A stretch of 64,000 nucleotides of DNA from Chaetoceros tenuissimus (taxonomy: Eukaryota; Bacillariophyta; Thalassiosirophyceae; Chaetocerotales; Chaetocerotaceae), in the NCBI GenBank assembly GCA_021927905.1, contig BLLK01000022.1, positions 1,612,001 to 1,676,000 of the forward strand, given 5' to 3'. Below, one piece after another: positions 51,811 through 61,470 of this stretch (position 1 is the stretch's first letter; each line of letters begins with the position of its first letter). The translations under genes and the position numbers were made by a program. Under the pieces are notes generated by a model, which had not been told where the DNA came from, ran no database searches, and saw nothing but the letters and a program-made list of their open reading frames with translations.

Positions 51811-52632
51811 TCATTCATGTTCACCCATCATCCTCATTATATACCTTCGAGTGATCTCCTTCTCAGTAATTTGTGCAAAAGGATTTTCTTTCAAGTATTG
51901 AGATGGGGTTATCCCCATCTCGTTCTTTGCACAGAAAGCTGGAATCCCTTGTTCCCGTATAATTGCATAGATATCGTCAAAAGAAGGCTCGATGGTGCAG
52001 CAAATTTTATGCAATCTGTATTCCTCCTCGTTATTTAAGTTTTTGATCCAAGTGTTGACTTGATCATTGAGGCGGATGTAGGTCCCAGGTCCCTCTGTTG
52101 CAAATGGCGAGTCACGAATTAATTTGCTACAGTCAAATAGAAACGAACTGAGCCGAGCTTCTTGACTACAAGAAAAGATACTCAAATTACTATTGTATGC
52201 AAATGCCCCCATTTCAATCACTGTACATCTCGGCGGAAGATAGATACTGGATAGATCACATGCACGAAATACATATGGACCAATATATTCAAGACTGATG
52301 GATAGCTTGATGTAAACTAAACCTCTGCAGAAGTCAAAAGCACATCTTTCTATCCGAACTACAGTGTTCGCAACGATGACTCTTTTGATGTTGTAACAAT
52401 ATTTGAACGTATGGCGAGGTATAACTGTGACCCCTTCTAAAACAATAATTTGCTGCCATGTTCTTCTTTCCTTCATGTATTTTCTACATGGTTCTGATAA
52501 TTGGTTCAAGTCAACATCATAGGAACCGTTTCGCATATGGCAATCTTCCAACTCATCATCTAGCTGTTTCTTTGAAAGTTCAGATCCGTCGTAAAAGAGA
52601 GTCAAAAGGCCGTCGACACTGGCAACTCTCAT
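51811..52632 (-). CDS. BspA-type leucine-rich repeat protein (LRR-3, 273 aa)
   Basis: The start MRVASVDGLLTLFYDGSELS is shared with LRR-2 and LRR-1. Repeats include YNIKRVIVANTVVRIERCAF, VYIKLSISLEYIGPYVFRAC and IYLPPRCTVIEMGAFAYNSN. The C-terminal signature GITPSQYLKENPFAQITEKE is present. It is closer to the broken LRR-1 copy at 34253 (CYNIKRV.., DIYAIIREQGI) than to its neighbour LRR-2, so the 18-kb-distant pair is the more recent duplication. Intact. Function unknown. Confidence 0.8.
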   Translation of the reverse strand: MRVASVDGLLTLFYDGSELSKKQLDDELEDCHMRNGSYDVDLNQLSEPCRKYMKERRTWQQIIVLEGVTVIPRHTFKYCYNIKRVIVANTVVRIERCAFDFCRGLVYIKLSISLEYIGPYVFRACDLSSIYLPPRCTVIEMGAFAYNSNLSIFSCSQEARLSSFLFDCSKLIRDSPFATEGPGTYIRLNDQVNTWIKNLNNEEEYRLHKICCTIEPSFDDIYAIIREQGIPAFCAKNEMGITPSQYLKENPFAQITEKEITRRYIMRMMGEHE

Positions 52633-53135
52633 TTGTTCATCAGGCGCTCAAATGCGTGTGTATTTGAGTAATGCAATACCTTTATGAAATGTGAAGTGCT
52701 CCTAGAATTTCGAAGGCGCTAATCAAACAGTTTTGCATGTTTTGGAAAAGATACTTTTCATTTTTCTCTGACAAAAGACCCGGAAAAGATGTTGTGACCA
52801 TTACCGTCTGGCCGTCCACCCCGGCATCTAGTTCGAAAGTTGAATTACTATAATTTTGGATTTTACTTTATTCTTCTTCTCATTTAGACTAGCTATCACT
52901 TTAGAACTGATTTGAGAGTATTTATGACGCTGCATAAATCTTGATAGGCTAACGAGTTTGTCATAAGAAAGAAATTTTTGAGAAGAAATTTAACACGTGG
53001 ACAGAAATGCACAATGACGAACTGATTTCATGTCGACGTGTGGTTGAAGTTGGCTTGTGGGAAAACCTTCATATCTCCTCATTATTTCTAAAAAGGGCTC
53101 CACATTAGTTTCTAGAATATCAAACCATCAATACA
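52633..53135. other. Intergenic, divergent promoter
   Basis: It lies between LRR-3 (minus) and AL1 (plus). One moderately GC-rich patch (ccgtctggccgtccaccccggc, about 52805-52826) stands out from the AT-rich background. Nothing else is recognised. Confidence 0.35.
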
Positions 53136-54347
53136 ATGCCAAATCTTGCTCAAGAAATACTTGACCTAGAGTTGCAGCTGAAGAGCATCAGAGAGGAGAT
53201 TCTAGGAGACTGGAAGGATGAGAAATGTTGGAAGGATCTAGAGAAGACTGTCCTGTCTACAAAGGAGAAGCTAGTGGAAACATTTGGAAAGAGTCTTCAT
53301 AGGCTTAGCCAATTCAAGCCAGAGGAGTGCACTGTAAAGAAAGTAGTGAAGAAATTTCCAGATTCGTTGAAGGTTGAGAATAAGAAGAAACGTCTTCCGA
53401 TCCAGTCATGTGTAGTGGACTTTCGTCGTGCAGAGAAGTATATTCCCATGTTGGCAAGAGAAGGCGTGAAACATGATGTCGGTTACGAAGAGGGTAGAGG
53501 TGGTCTCTTGGTTCGAGAGCCATCTTCACGTTCGCAAACATTACAGCTTCTTGTAAGAGGCTACAAAGCTGCAGAAACAAAAGATGACGATGAAAATATT
53601 GTCAAAGTTTTACAGGTGTTGCATAATGACGGACTTCTCAAGAAAGAGGATTTAGCAGGTTGGGGACTTATTAGATTCTGTACTTGGAAATGGAGTCAAA
53701 AACGTTTCAAGTATTTATTGTCATTGGACCCTCACATTCTAGAAGATTATGAAGCATTTGAAGATACCCTTATGCATTTGGTCTTGAGTCCTTACGTGAA
53801 AATTGAGCATATCAAAGCATTATGGACGACTACTATGGAATTATTTCCAGAACAAGTTGGATACCTTTTTCAAAAGGACGTTGAAATGGAGATGACAGTT
53901 GTAGAAAGGGCTATCGAAGTGTATGGCGAAAAAGAAACAATGGAAGTTCTTCACGATATCCTTTCACCATCTAGTCAATTTCCTATCCTTCACCATGCAC
54001 TCGTGCATGCACCGAAATTGGACAAGATATTCATGAAGTGGTTTCCGTGGGCGTATAACCTTCGTGATGATCATGGTCGATCCTTGGTACAATGCATTCT
54101 AGCAGCCGGAGCGGGAGCTGTAAGAGAAAATTCACATATTTTTGCTTCCATGAGTGATGATCAAATCCGTACGAAAGACCCGGTGACTACACTTTATCCT
54201 TTTGCAGCAGTAGCGAGTGGCGAAGAAGGAGACTTAGAGAAGGCCTTTTATCTGTTACGTCGTCAGCCATGTGTATTAGAAACATTGGCTTCTACATTTG
54301 GTGTCGGAGTAAGCAAGAAAAGAAAGAGAGTAGACGAAGATGCTTGA
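53136..54347 (+). CDS. AL1: ankyrin-like tandem family member (403 aa)
   Basis: It starts MPNLAQEILDLELQLKSIRE, a predicted coiled coil of about 60 residues common to the family. A middle region of degenerate ankyrin-like units follows (LPIQSCVV, YIPMLAREGVKHDVG, RGGLL, HIKALWTTTMELFPEQVGYL). The C-terminal module is highly conserved: PILHHALVHAP, MKWFPWAYNLRDDHGRSLVQ, DDQIRTKDPVTTLYPFAAVA and LLRRQP, ending in a basic KKRKR that may be a nuclear signal. No catalytic motif. I do not recognise a named family beyond ankyrin-like. Of the five tandem copies, AL1 is closest to AL2. Confidence 0.75.
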   Translation: MPNLAQEILDLELQLKSIREEILGDWKDEKCWKDLEKTVLSTKEKLVETFGKSLHRLSQFKPEECTVKKVVKKFPDSLKVENKKKRLPIQSCVVDFRRAEKYIPMLAREGVKHDVGYEEGRGGLLVREPSSRSQTLQLLVRGYKAAETKDDDENIVKVLQVLHNDGLLKKEDLAGWGLIRFCTWKWSQKRFKYLLSLDPHILEDYEAFEDTLMHLVLSPYVKIEHIKALWTTTMELFPEQVGYLFQKDVEMEMTVVERAIEVYGEKETMEVLHDILSPSSQFPILHHALVHAPKLDKIFMKWFPWAYNLRDDHGRSLVQCILAAGAGAVRENSHIFASMSDDQIRTKDPVTTLYPFAAVASGEEGDLEKAFYLLRRQPCVLETLASTFGVGVSKKRKRVDEDA

Positions 54348-54439
54348 AGAACCTTTTTGTTAACCCGTATTTATAAATTCTGTTTTAAAAAAGAAATGAA
54401 ATACAGCGAAATAACTTCAAACATACTACAACATAATTT

Positions 54440-54720
54440 TATTTCTACAAGCTGTTCAATGACTGCAAAAGTTTAAGCCCGGAATCTTTCAAGTGCTTCC
54501 ACCAACTAAATCGATTTTCATTTTTATTCTGGAAAGAGTTCTCCCGTATGATTGCATGAGGAAGAGTCAGGGTATACGGCATATTATGGACTCCGGAGAT
54601 TTTATCTTTTGCAATAGCTCTCGCGCACCCTACTACTTTCGTACTTTGAACTTTTTACCATATGATACTAGCCCCTTCCATCCGCCCTTTCTTAGATTTA
54701 ATCGAAATGAAAGCATCCAA
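54440..54720 (-). pseudogene. Relic of the protein encoded at 56346-56894
   Basis: The minus strand encodes AIAKDKISGVHNMPYTLTLP, matching VIAKDEISGVHNMPYSLTLP of 56346-56894. IKMKIDLVGGST then meets a stop and a frame change, and GLNF follows. No start or upstream half survives. It lies just downstream of AL1 as the fuller copy lies downstream of AL2, so gene plus neighbour were duplicated together. Confidence 0.75.
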
Positions 54721-55034
54721 TTAGAAGGTATCCAATTAGAAGGTTTTATATGTCAACCTGACGGTCAGTTCTTTTCTTTGATCAAATAGGATGGCTTTGG
54801 TAGGCAAGTTTTAGAAAGAAGAATATTAGTAAAATTATTATGACAGGTGTCAATGACAGGAATAAACAATGACGTACAGACTACTATACACGCTCAACTC
54901 ATCACACGACACAGTTTGCGATGTGAATTCGTGAATTCCAACTTTGCATCTCGCATGCTTGCTTCATAAGGTACACACGGTAGTATATGCCAAAGGCTGC
55001 GGATTAGTTGAGAGAATATCACCTTCACACAACA
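54721..55034. other. Intergenic region upstream of AL2
   Basis: The first part (54700-54790) includes a short tandem repeat, tccaattagaaggta twice (54717-54743). The rest is the AL2 promoter side; a tgacaggtgtcaatgacagg motif lies near 54841. Nothing else is recognised. Confidence 0.4.
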
Positions 55035-56261
55035 ATGACATCCCTTACACAAGAAATTCTTGACCTCGAGATGCAGCTAAAGTGCATCAGAGAAGGTATC
55101 ATTGGTGACTGGAAGGATGAGAAATGTCGGAAGGATCTAATGAAGGCGGTTCAGTCGACAAAGGAACAACTAGTTGATGCATTTGGACAGAGTCTACATA
55201 GACTTGGAATTGTGAAACCAAAGGAAAAAACTGTGGAGACTCTAGTTCAAAAAATTCCAGATACAATGAAGGTTGAGAATAAGAAGAATAGACTTCCAAT
55301 TCATTCGTGTATATGGGTGAAAAGTCAGCATGCATCGAAATATATTCCTTTGTTGGCAAGAGAAGGTATGAAACATAATATTGGCGGCGAAGAGGCACGA
55401 GGAGGTCTATTGACAGTAGATCCATCTTCAAAATATAGATCAAATACACTGCAGCTTGTTGCAAACATGAATGGTATGAATTCTACAAAAGAAGAATATG
55501 ATGAAGTTTTGGCCAACCTTTTAAAGGTATTAAGAAAAGAAGTTCTTCTCAAGAAAGAGGATGTACTGGATTTCGAACTCATTAGGCAAAGTGCGTGGAA
55601 AGGTTGTGCCAGGAGATTCAAGTATTTATTGACATTGGATCCTAAATCTCTACAAACTCTTTCAGTAGATGGAAAAAGCTTTATGCATTTTTTCATCAGT
55701 CGCAGGACTAATGAGAATCTAGATCATGTCAAAGCATTATGGACGACTACTCTGGAATTATTTCCGGAGCAAGCTGGATACCTTTTTCAAATTGATGCCA
55801 ACACACAGCAAACTGCAGTAGAAAGAGCTATTGAAAAATGTGGCGAAAAAGAAATTATGGAAGTCCTTCACGATATCCTTTCACAGTCAAATCAATTTCC
55901 CATCCTTCATCATGCACTCGTGCATGCACCGAAATTAGACAAAATATTCATGAAGTGGTTTCCGTGGGCGTACAATCTACGTGATCATCACGGTCGATCC
56001 TTAGTTCAATGTCTTCTAGCAGCCGGAGCGGGGGTTGTAAGAGAAAATGTATATATCTTTGCATCCATGAGTGATGATCAAATCCGTACGAAGGATCCTA
56101 AAACTACGCTTTATCCTTTTGCGGCAGTAGCAAGTGGCGAGGAAGGAGATCTAGAGAAGTCCTTTTATTTACTACGTCGTCAGCCAGGTGTGTTAGAAGC
56201 AGAGGGTTCTACATCTGGTGTCAGAGTAAGCAAGAAAAGAAAGAGAGATGAAGGTGCTTGA
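55035..56261 (+). CDS. AL2: ankyrin-like tandem family member (408 aa)
   Basis: The start is the ATG at 55035 (MTSLTQEILDLEMQLKCIRE); the upstream in-frame codon is TTG. It has the same architecture as AL1: coiled coil, degenerate repeats (LPIHSCIWVK, YIPLLAREGMKHNIG, HVKALWTTTLELFPEQAGYL), then the conserved C-terminal module (PILHHALVHAP, WFPWAYNLRDHHGRSL, DPKTTLYPFAAVASGEEGDL) and KKRKRDEGA. The C-terminal third is nearly identical to AL1 at DNA level while the middle is more diverged, which fits diversification of a recognition region on a fixed C-terminal module. Intact; role unknown. Confidence 0.75.
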   Translation: MTSLTQEILDLEMQLKCIREGIIGDWKDEKCRKDLMKAVQSTKEQLVDAFGQSLHRLGIVKPKEKTVETLVQKIPDTMKVENKKNRLPIHSCIWVKSQHASKYIPLLAREGMKHNIGGEEARGGLLTVDPSSKYRSNTLQLVANMNGMNSTKEEYDEVLANLLKVLRKEVLLKKEDVLDFELIRQSAWKGCARRFKYLLTLDPKSLQTLSVDGKSFMHFFISRRTNENLDHVKALWTTTLELFPEQAGYLFQIDANTQQTAVERAIEKCGEKEIMEVLHDILSQSNQFPILHHALVHAPKLDKIFMKWFPWAYNLRDHHGRSLVQCLLAAGAGVVRENVYIFASMSDDQIRTKDPKTTLYPFAAVASGEEGDLEKSFYLLRRQPGVLEAEGSTSGVRVSKKRKRDEGA

Positions 56262-56345
56262 AGAACCTTTTCCTTTACCCATACTGTCTAATCTCGGCAC
56301 AATAATAGTGTACCATAGAGAAAAAAACTTCAAATTACATCTATA

Positions 56346-56894
56346 TTATAAATTTATTTCTACAAACTCTTCAGTACTACAAAAGCTTAGACCCAAAATC
56401 TTGTACGTGCTTCCTCCAACTAAATTCATCTGAATTTTTATTCTGCTTCCTCTTGGTATAGCATTGTACAGTGTAATTGTATGAGGAAGAGTCAGGCTAT
56501 ACGGCATATTATGAACACCAGAGATTTCGTCTTTTGCAATAACCTTCATGCCATCATCCTTAGCTGTGCTTGTCTCTTTCGTTTCCGTAGTCGCACTTAA
56601 TATTACGCGCACCTTACTATTCTCCCACTTATCACCATACGATACCAGCCTTGTGACTGTAATGGTCTTGATATCCTTTTCAAATGGCTCAAAGGGAAGT
56701 GTGAAGGAAGCATTACTTGGGTCAGTTGGTATCCATCCATCTTTACTTTCAAAACCACCGTTTGTATGATCACTTTCCAGAGTCCAATCGGTATTGGAAA
56801 CATGATATGTTCGCATAAACTTTCGGATATCATCTGCTGTAAAGAAACCAGGTGAAGATACCCACGCTATAGGACATGGATTCTTATGATCCAT
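56346..56894 (-). CDS. Hypothetical protein, probably the C-terminal part of a decayed SGNH-type gene (182 aa)
   Basis: The ATG at 56894 opens MDHKNPCPIAWVSSPGFFTA. The sequence looks like a beta-rich domain (TITVTRLVSYGDKWENSKVR, SLTLPHTITLYNAIPRGSRI). It lies directly downstream of, and on the same strand as, SGNH-hydrolase fragments at 57083-57680, separated by frame breaks, so it may be the tail of that gene rather than an independent protein. A partial duplicate lies at 54440-54720. Function unknown. Confidence 0.5.
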   Translation of the reverse strand: MDHKNPCPIAWVSSPGFFTADDIRKFMRTYHVSNTDWTLESDHTNGGFESKDGWIPTDPSNASFTLPFEPFEKDIKTITVTRLVSYGDKWENSKVRVILSATTETKETSTAKDDGMKVIAKDEISGVHNMPYSLTLPHTITLYNAIPRGSRIKIQMNLVGGSTYKILGLSFCSTEEFVEINL

Positions 56895-57680
56895 CGAATT
56901 CGACTTTCATGCTTCACTTTGTTTCGCAACTACTGCCTCTTGCAATTGTATTACGCCAGTAATGTTCTTCAAGTAAAGATGATTCGTGAGTGGACATTAG
57001 TTCATCAGCATTTGGTATCTTCTTTGGTTTCTTTTTCTGCTCTTTGATACTGCGCTTCTTGTTTATTTCCTCATGATAATCATCAGCACAATAGATTTAA
57101 TGTCCCAAAGCCAATTGTCCATGCAATCATCTGACATGCCCATCGTCCAAAATGTACAAGACGCCAATGAGCAAATGTTCTATCTCCTCTATCTGCATCT
57201 GCATAATTCAAATCACGCACTAAATCTGCATAACTAACAAACATTGTATCATACGACTTTGCTAATCTCGTCACTGCAGTATATACGATAATTCTCCCAT
57301 GATTGCATCTTGTTGGGGACCTAGATAATCATCTACATTCAAAAGAAGAGGAGGTACTTCACATGGCTTCGAAGTAAGTGCGGTACGAAAAAAATCTTGA
57401 ATAGTATCCTGGAGGCAATGTTGTGCATCGATAATCACATCCGGACTATCCTTCTCCAATTTCTCTAGATATAGCCAATATTTGACAACTTTATTTCCTA
57501 TCCCTTCAGAACCTGTACCTTTTACCGCCAGATTATGCACTTTGACAATATCCACATGTGAGAATTGATTGATGAGCAATTCAAGTCTACGTGACCATAC
57601 ACATCGTTTCGTTTCTAGTCCAAGTCTGGATGACAACCAGCTCCAATTGTAGCAGATCCTCCTATAACTACAATTTGCAT
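56895..57680 (-). pseudogene. SGNH/GDSL-type hydrolase, broken by several frameshifts
   Basis: The ATG at 57680 opens MQIVVIGGSATIGAGC, with the block I Gly-Gly-Ser motif. A one-base loss (TGTCATCC, near 57632-57634) shifts it to SRLGLETKRCVWSRRLELLI, NLAVKGTGSEGI (block II Gly) and DSPDVIIDAQH. A second break near 57290 shifts to IIVYTAVTRLAKSYDTMFVS and GRWACQMIAW. Further down a Lys-rich segment (KKRSIKEQKKKPKKIPNADE) and YWRNTIARGSSCETK precede the 182-residue frame at 56894. This class hydrolyses esters, often on glycans. With several breaks it is called a pseudogene. Confidence 0.65.
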
Positions 57681-57951
57681 ATTGATTTTAACAAATTCAC
57701 ATGAATATTGTTTGTGGATGAAGAGGAATACTCGTACCTACAATTCCAAATTATTTTCATTTGTTTTTCTGTTGTCCATCGCCGAAACATAAAAATGGCC
57801 TCTCTACTGTCAAAAATTCAACTTTTGGTCTAAATTATTACTATGATCCAATGACTTTCCTGCTCCTTTTTCAAACAAGGCAAAAGGCGAAAGGTATGTT
57901 TGTGTTTTCCTAGCCAGCCATTCAATTCTCATCAGCCATTCAAACATTTCT

Positions 57952-59214
57952 ATGAAACTTGATATGCCATCTCTCACTCAAGAATTACTTGACCTCGAGT
58001 TACAGCTCAAGTGCATCCGAGAGGAGATTCTAGGAGAATGGAAGGATGAGACATGTCTCAAAGATGTGTCCAGCATCGTCCAAGAAACAAAGGACAAGCT
58101 ATTGGAAACATTTGGACAATCTTTGCACAAACTGAATGATTTCAAGCCTCCCGAACGTACCGTGCAGACTGTAATTCAAAAGTTTCCGTCGGCACTTTCT
58201 ATCGTAAACGAGAAAGGTCAGCTTCCGATTCAAAGTATTGTCTGGGCTTACAATAGTGTGAAGTATACACCAATATTGGCACGAGAAGGGGTAAAGCATG
58301 ATGTAGGTGGGAAAGACGGCAGAGGGGGACTACTGACCCAAGATCCTTCATGGCAAACAGGATCTATGAACACTTTGCAAATTCTCGCATCGAATATTTC
58401 CCCAAATGCTTCAACGAATGACTACTTCTTGAACACCATGAAACAATTGAAGAATGATGAACTATTTGAGAAGAAAGACGTCTTTGAACATGATTTAATA
58501 TTTTACACCAGTAGAAAAAAGTCTATATCACGATTTGAATACATTTTAAATTTGGATCCGCAATGTCTACTCAAGTTTACAATGAATGGAAAACCATACA
58601 TGCATGCTGCAATTAGTTATTGGTGTGATGTCGATGATTTCAAAGCTATTTTACAAGTGACTATGGCTCAGTTTCCTGACAAGGCTGGGTACTTATTTCA
58701 GCGAGATTCGGATGAGAGATCTGCATTTCAAGCTGCATGTGATGAATTTGGAGAAACTGAAACTATGACTGTAATTCATGATGTTATTTCACCCGATAAA
58801 TCATTTCCGATACTTCATCATGCGCTTACAGAAGAACCAACGAAGGGTACATTGTTCACACAGTGGTTCCCATGGGCATATAATTTGCGCAATCGGCTAG
58901 GTCAATCATTGATACAAGCCATCTTGGCAGCTGGACCTACCTCGGTGAATGATAATACTTTTGTATTTGCAGCCATGACGGATGATCAAATACAAGAGAA
59001 GGATCCAATTACAACGCTTTATCCATTTGCAGCGGTTGCAAGTGGAGAAGAAGGAGACTTGGAGAAGTCATTTTATCTATTACGTCGACAACCAGGTGTG
59101 CTTGATGAATACGTATTGCAACCAGCTTTAATGACAAGGAAGAAGAAAAAACGAAAAAGAAATGATGTAACGTGTCTTTCAGACTCTAATATATTTCATG
59201 TTTCAAACAAATAG
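57952..59214 (+). CDS. AL3: ankyrin-like tandem family member (420 aa)
   Basis: The ATG at 57952 gives MKLDMPSLTQELLDLELQLK; the ATG four codons on (57964) matches the MPSLTQ start of AL5 and is an alternative. It has a coiled-coil start, then LPIQSIVWAY, YTPILAREGVKHDVGG, YMHAAISYWCDVDDFKAIL and FPDKAGYLFQ. The conserved C-terminal module has WFPWAYNLRNRLGQSLIQAI and DPITTLYPFAAVASGEEGDL, then KKKKRKRND, then about 17 extra residues (VTCLSDSNIFHVSNK) beyond the usual end. It is more diverged than AL1/AL2. Intact. Confidence 0.75.
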   Translation: MKLDMPSLTQELLDLELQLKCIREEILGEWKDETCLKDVSSIVQETKDKLLETFGQSLHKLNDFKPPERTVQTVIQKFPSALSIVNEKGQLPIQSIVWAYNSVKYTPILAREGVKHDVGGKDGRGGLLTQDPSWQTGSMNTLQILASNISPNASTNDYFLNTMKQLKNDELFEKKDVFEHDLIFYTSRKKSISRFEYILNLDPQCLLKFTMNGKPYMHAAISYWCDVDDFKAILQVTMAQFPDKAGYLFQRDSDERSAFQAACDEFGETETMTVIHDVISPDKSFPILHHALTEEPTKGTLFTQWFPWAYNLRNRLGQSLIQAILAAGPTSVNDNTFVFAAMTDDQIQEKDPITTLYPFAAVASGEEGDLEKSFYLLRRQPGVLDEYVLQPALMTRKKKKRKRNDVTCLSDSNIFHVSNK

Positions 59215-59404
59215 AATCAGGCATCATGTAAATCAACAGATTCAAGTATTGAAGAAAACAAATTCGTACAGTAGAAATGCTCATTCTTCAGTTCGTTGAT
59301 CTATGCAAACGTAAGATGAAACCGTGATTTATTGCATTTATTATGTCAGATGTATTTATGTACTTAGCATATGATGTTCATTCTCAGGGAAAATCTTGAC
59401 TCGT

Positions 59405-59950
59405 CTATCCTAGTATCGCACGGTACGGGATAATGGATGCTTCATCCCACGATATGATCTCATCGATTGTCTCCATCAAGTCCTGTTCCTCCTCTCGATG
59501 ATTACCCAAAGACCTGACAAAGTCCATTGTTGACGATGAAACACTATCATCATCACTATCCTCAGAGATAAAATTCAATGGTGAGAGCTCACCATTGGAT
59601 TCAGTGAAAGTAACTGATGAATTTGGAGGAGATGTACTGGGCCCTGAACCCATCATAGACATCCTCAAAACAGAAGGAGTATTTTCATGAGGAGTTTTCA
59701 ACATGTCTGCACTTGTATGACTGTTGTGTATCTCTTCATTTTGAGACAATGATCGCATCATTTGCCTCATTTTACGTCTTGTTGCGATCAAAGCAGCAGT
59801 TCGATTTGCTTGAGGAGTACTGCTACCAATATGGTTTTGCTTTGATAAGGCCATACTTCGTCCAATCATCAGGCAATCATGATTACAAATCAGTCGTCTT
59901 GTAGTATTGACAACAAGGCTGTGGTTTGGGGTATTGATATTGGTATTCAT
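59405..59950 (-). CDS. Hypothetical protein with conserved TPNH..NTTRR module (181 aa)
   Basis: The start is put at the ATG at 59950 (MNTNINTPNHSLVVNTTRRL) because the paralogous copy at 60571-60810 is conserved from the equivalent MNSNIITPNH. The frame upstream is conserved at DNA level but opens on TTG. It contains ICNHDCLMI and AALIATRRKM (basic), a Ser-rich middle (SGPSTSPPNSS) and an acidic C-terminus (EEEQDLMETIDEIISWDEAS). No recognised domain; the charge layout resembles transcription-regulator type proteins, but that is weak. Confidence 0.5.
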   Translation of the reverse strand: MNTNINTPNHSLVVNTTRRLICNHDCLMIGRSMALSKQNHIGSSTPQANRTAALIATRRKMRQMMRSLSQNEEIHNSHTSADMLKTPHENTPSVLRMSMMGSGPSTSPPNSSVTFTESNGELSPLNFISEDSDDDSVSSSTMDFVRSLGNHREEEQDLMETIDEIISWDEASIIPYRAILG

Positions 59951-60085
59951 TGGAGTTATTTCAAGCGATTGGGGGGGAAATAAATGAAATTCAGAGTTTA
60001 AGAAGGTTCTCAGGCCGATCACAATCAATCTAAATGAAACTCTTTCTTGATGTACGATCGATTTTACCATTTCTCCCTTGGGCAA

Positions 60086-60570
60086 AAGATCGTGTCAGAA
60101 ATCAGGGGAGGGAGAACTTGGAATTTTCGGAGGAATGAAAGGAGATGCCACTTTTGGATTGATGAGGCAATAGGAACAAAACCGTAAGCTTTCAATCATG
60201 ACCCGTATGAGAAGGTCCAGTTGAAGTCAATGTCATGCACCAATGACGCACTTTTAAAATTGGGTTAGATTCAATTTTTAAACAACGTGGTATGAGAAAA
60301 TCATTTCTGCAAAATGTTTGTCTTGCACCAGTATTAATGATAAGATTGTTGTTTGGGGTATTGATATTTATTGGAAATTCATAGCTGATTTTTTAATATT
60401 AAGAAAAAATGGTTAATGTTAAATGAATTGTGAGTGTCAGAAAGTTCTCAGGCTGATCAAAAATGGATCAAATAGGAATAGAGTATGTCTGGAGGAACGA
60501 GGAAGGAGATGCTGAGAATGTCGTAGTAGGGAACATTACTTTTGGATAGAGGAGGCATTGGGAACAAAAG
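60086..60570. repeat. Decayed middle copy of the TPNH-module repeat
   Basis: The phrases gtttggggtattgatatt (60352), gaaagttctcaggctgatca (60440) and cttttggatagaggaggcat (60539) recur from the neighbouring copies (59925, 60008, 60151, 60782, 60875). No open frame remains. Confidence 0.6.
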
Positions 60571-61090
60571 TCAAATGGTTGCACTTGTATGGCTATTGTG
60601 CATCTCTTCATAGTCAGATAATGATTGCACCATTTCCTTCATTTTGCGTCTTGTTGCGATCAAAGCAACCACAGTTCGATTCTTTTCTCTAATATGATGG
60701 TATGATAAAGCCGTAGTACTTTCTATCATTAGGCAATCATGATTACAAATAATTCGTCTTGTTGTATTGATGAGGTTGTGGTTTGGGGTAATGATATTTG
60801 AATTCATCGGAGATGTTTTTATAGTATTCAAGCGAAGAGGGTAAAAATAATTGAAACTGCATTGAGGTTGTAAGAGGGTTCTCAGGCCGGTCACAACAAT
60901 TGAAACTCTTTGCTTCTTGATGTACGATCGAATTTTCCCAAGTACCTATCATTTGAATGAGAAGACATGAGGTGAAGGAATGGAAGGGGATGCCGAGGGA
61001 AGTTACTTTGTAGAGAGGCAATAGGAACGATGAAACTTAGACTATTCTCATGACGCGTGTGAGAAGGCCAAGTTGAAGTTAAAGTCAAAC
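60571..61090 (-). pseudogene. Degraded paralogue of the 181-aa TPNH-module protein
   Basis: The frame from about 60810 reads MNSNIITPNHNLINTTRRII, CNHDCLMIE, ALIATRRKMKEMVQSLSDYE and HNSHTSA, then stops at ATI*, losing the Ser-rich and acidic C-terminal half. The upstream DNA to about 61090 repeats the flank of the first copy (tgatgtacgatcgaattttc; gagaaggccaagttgaagtt) in broken frames. Confidence 0.6.
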
Positions 61091-61470
61091 AATTTTATTG
61101 GTTTGATTTTTCAACATTGACTTGTCATTTGTCCTCTTGTCAGGTAGTCTATGGTACGTAGTCTAGCTAGACGACTCGACACTCGTATGTTGGAAAATTG
61201 AAAGGCTTTATTCGAGCAATACAAACCCCTCGTAAGAACTGTGTGGATGCAAATATTACAATGACGTAATCTTAATCCATTGTATCTACGACAAATGGGA
61301 TTTTTGACAGGAATACTAAGACTAATTTGAATCAAAGCATTTTGAATAACGACGACGATCCATCTAGCTAAGTACGTGAGTACAAAACACGTTAAGTTCA
61401 TCGATCATCGAGCAGCTAGTTGACAGTAACCTCTTCTTATTAAGCATTAGTATCATTGACAAATAGAATC
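61091..61470. other. Intergenic region upstream of AL4
   Basis: About 380 bases of AT-rich sequence. gtaacctcttcttattaagc lies just before the AL4 leader. Nothing else is recognised. Confidence 0.35.
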
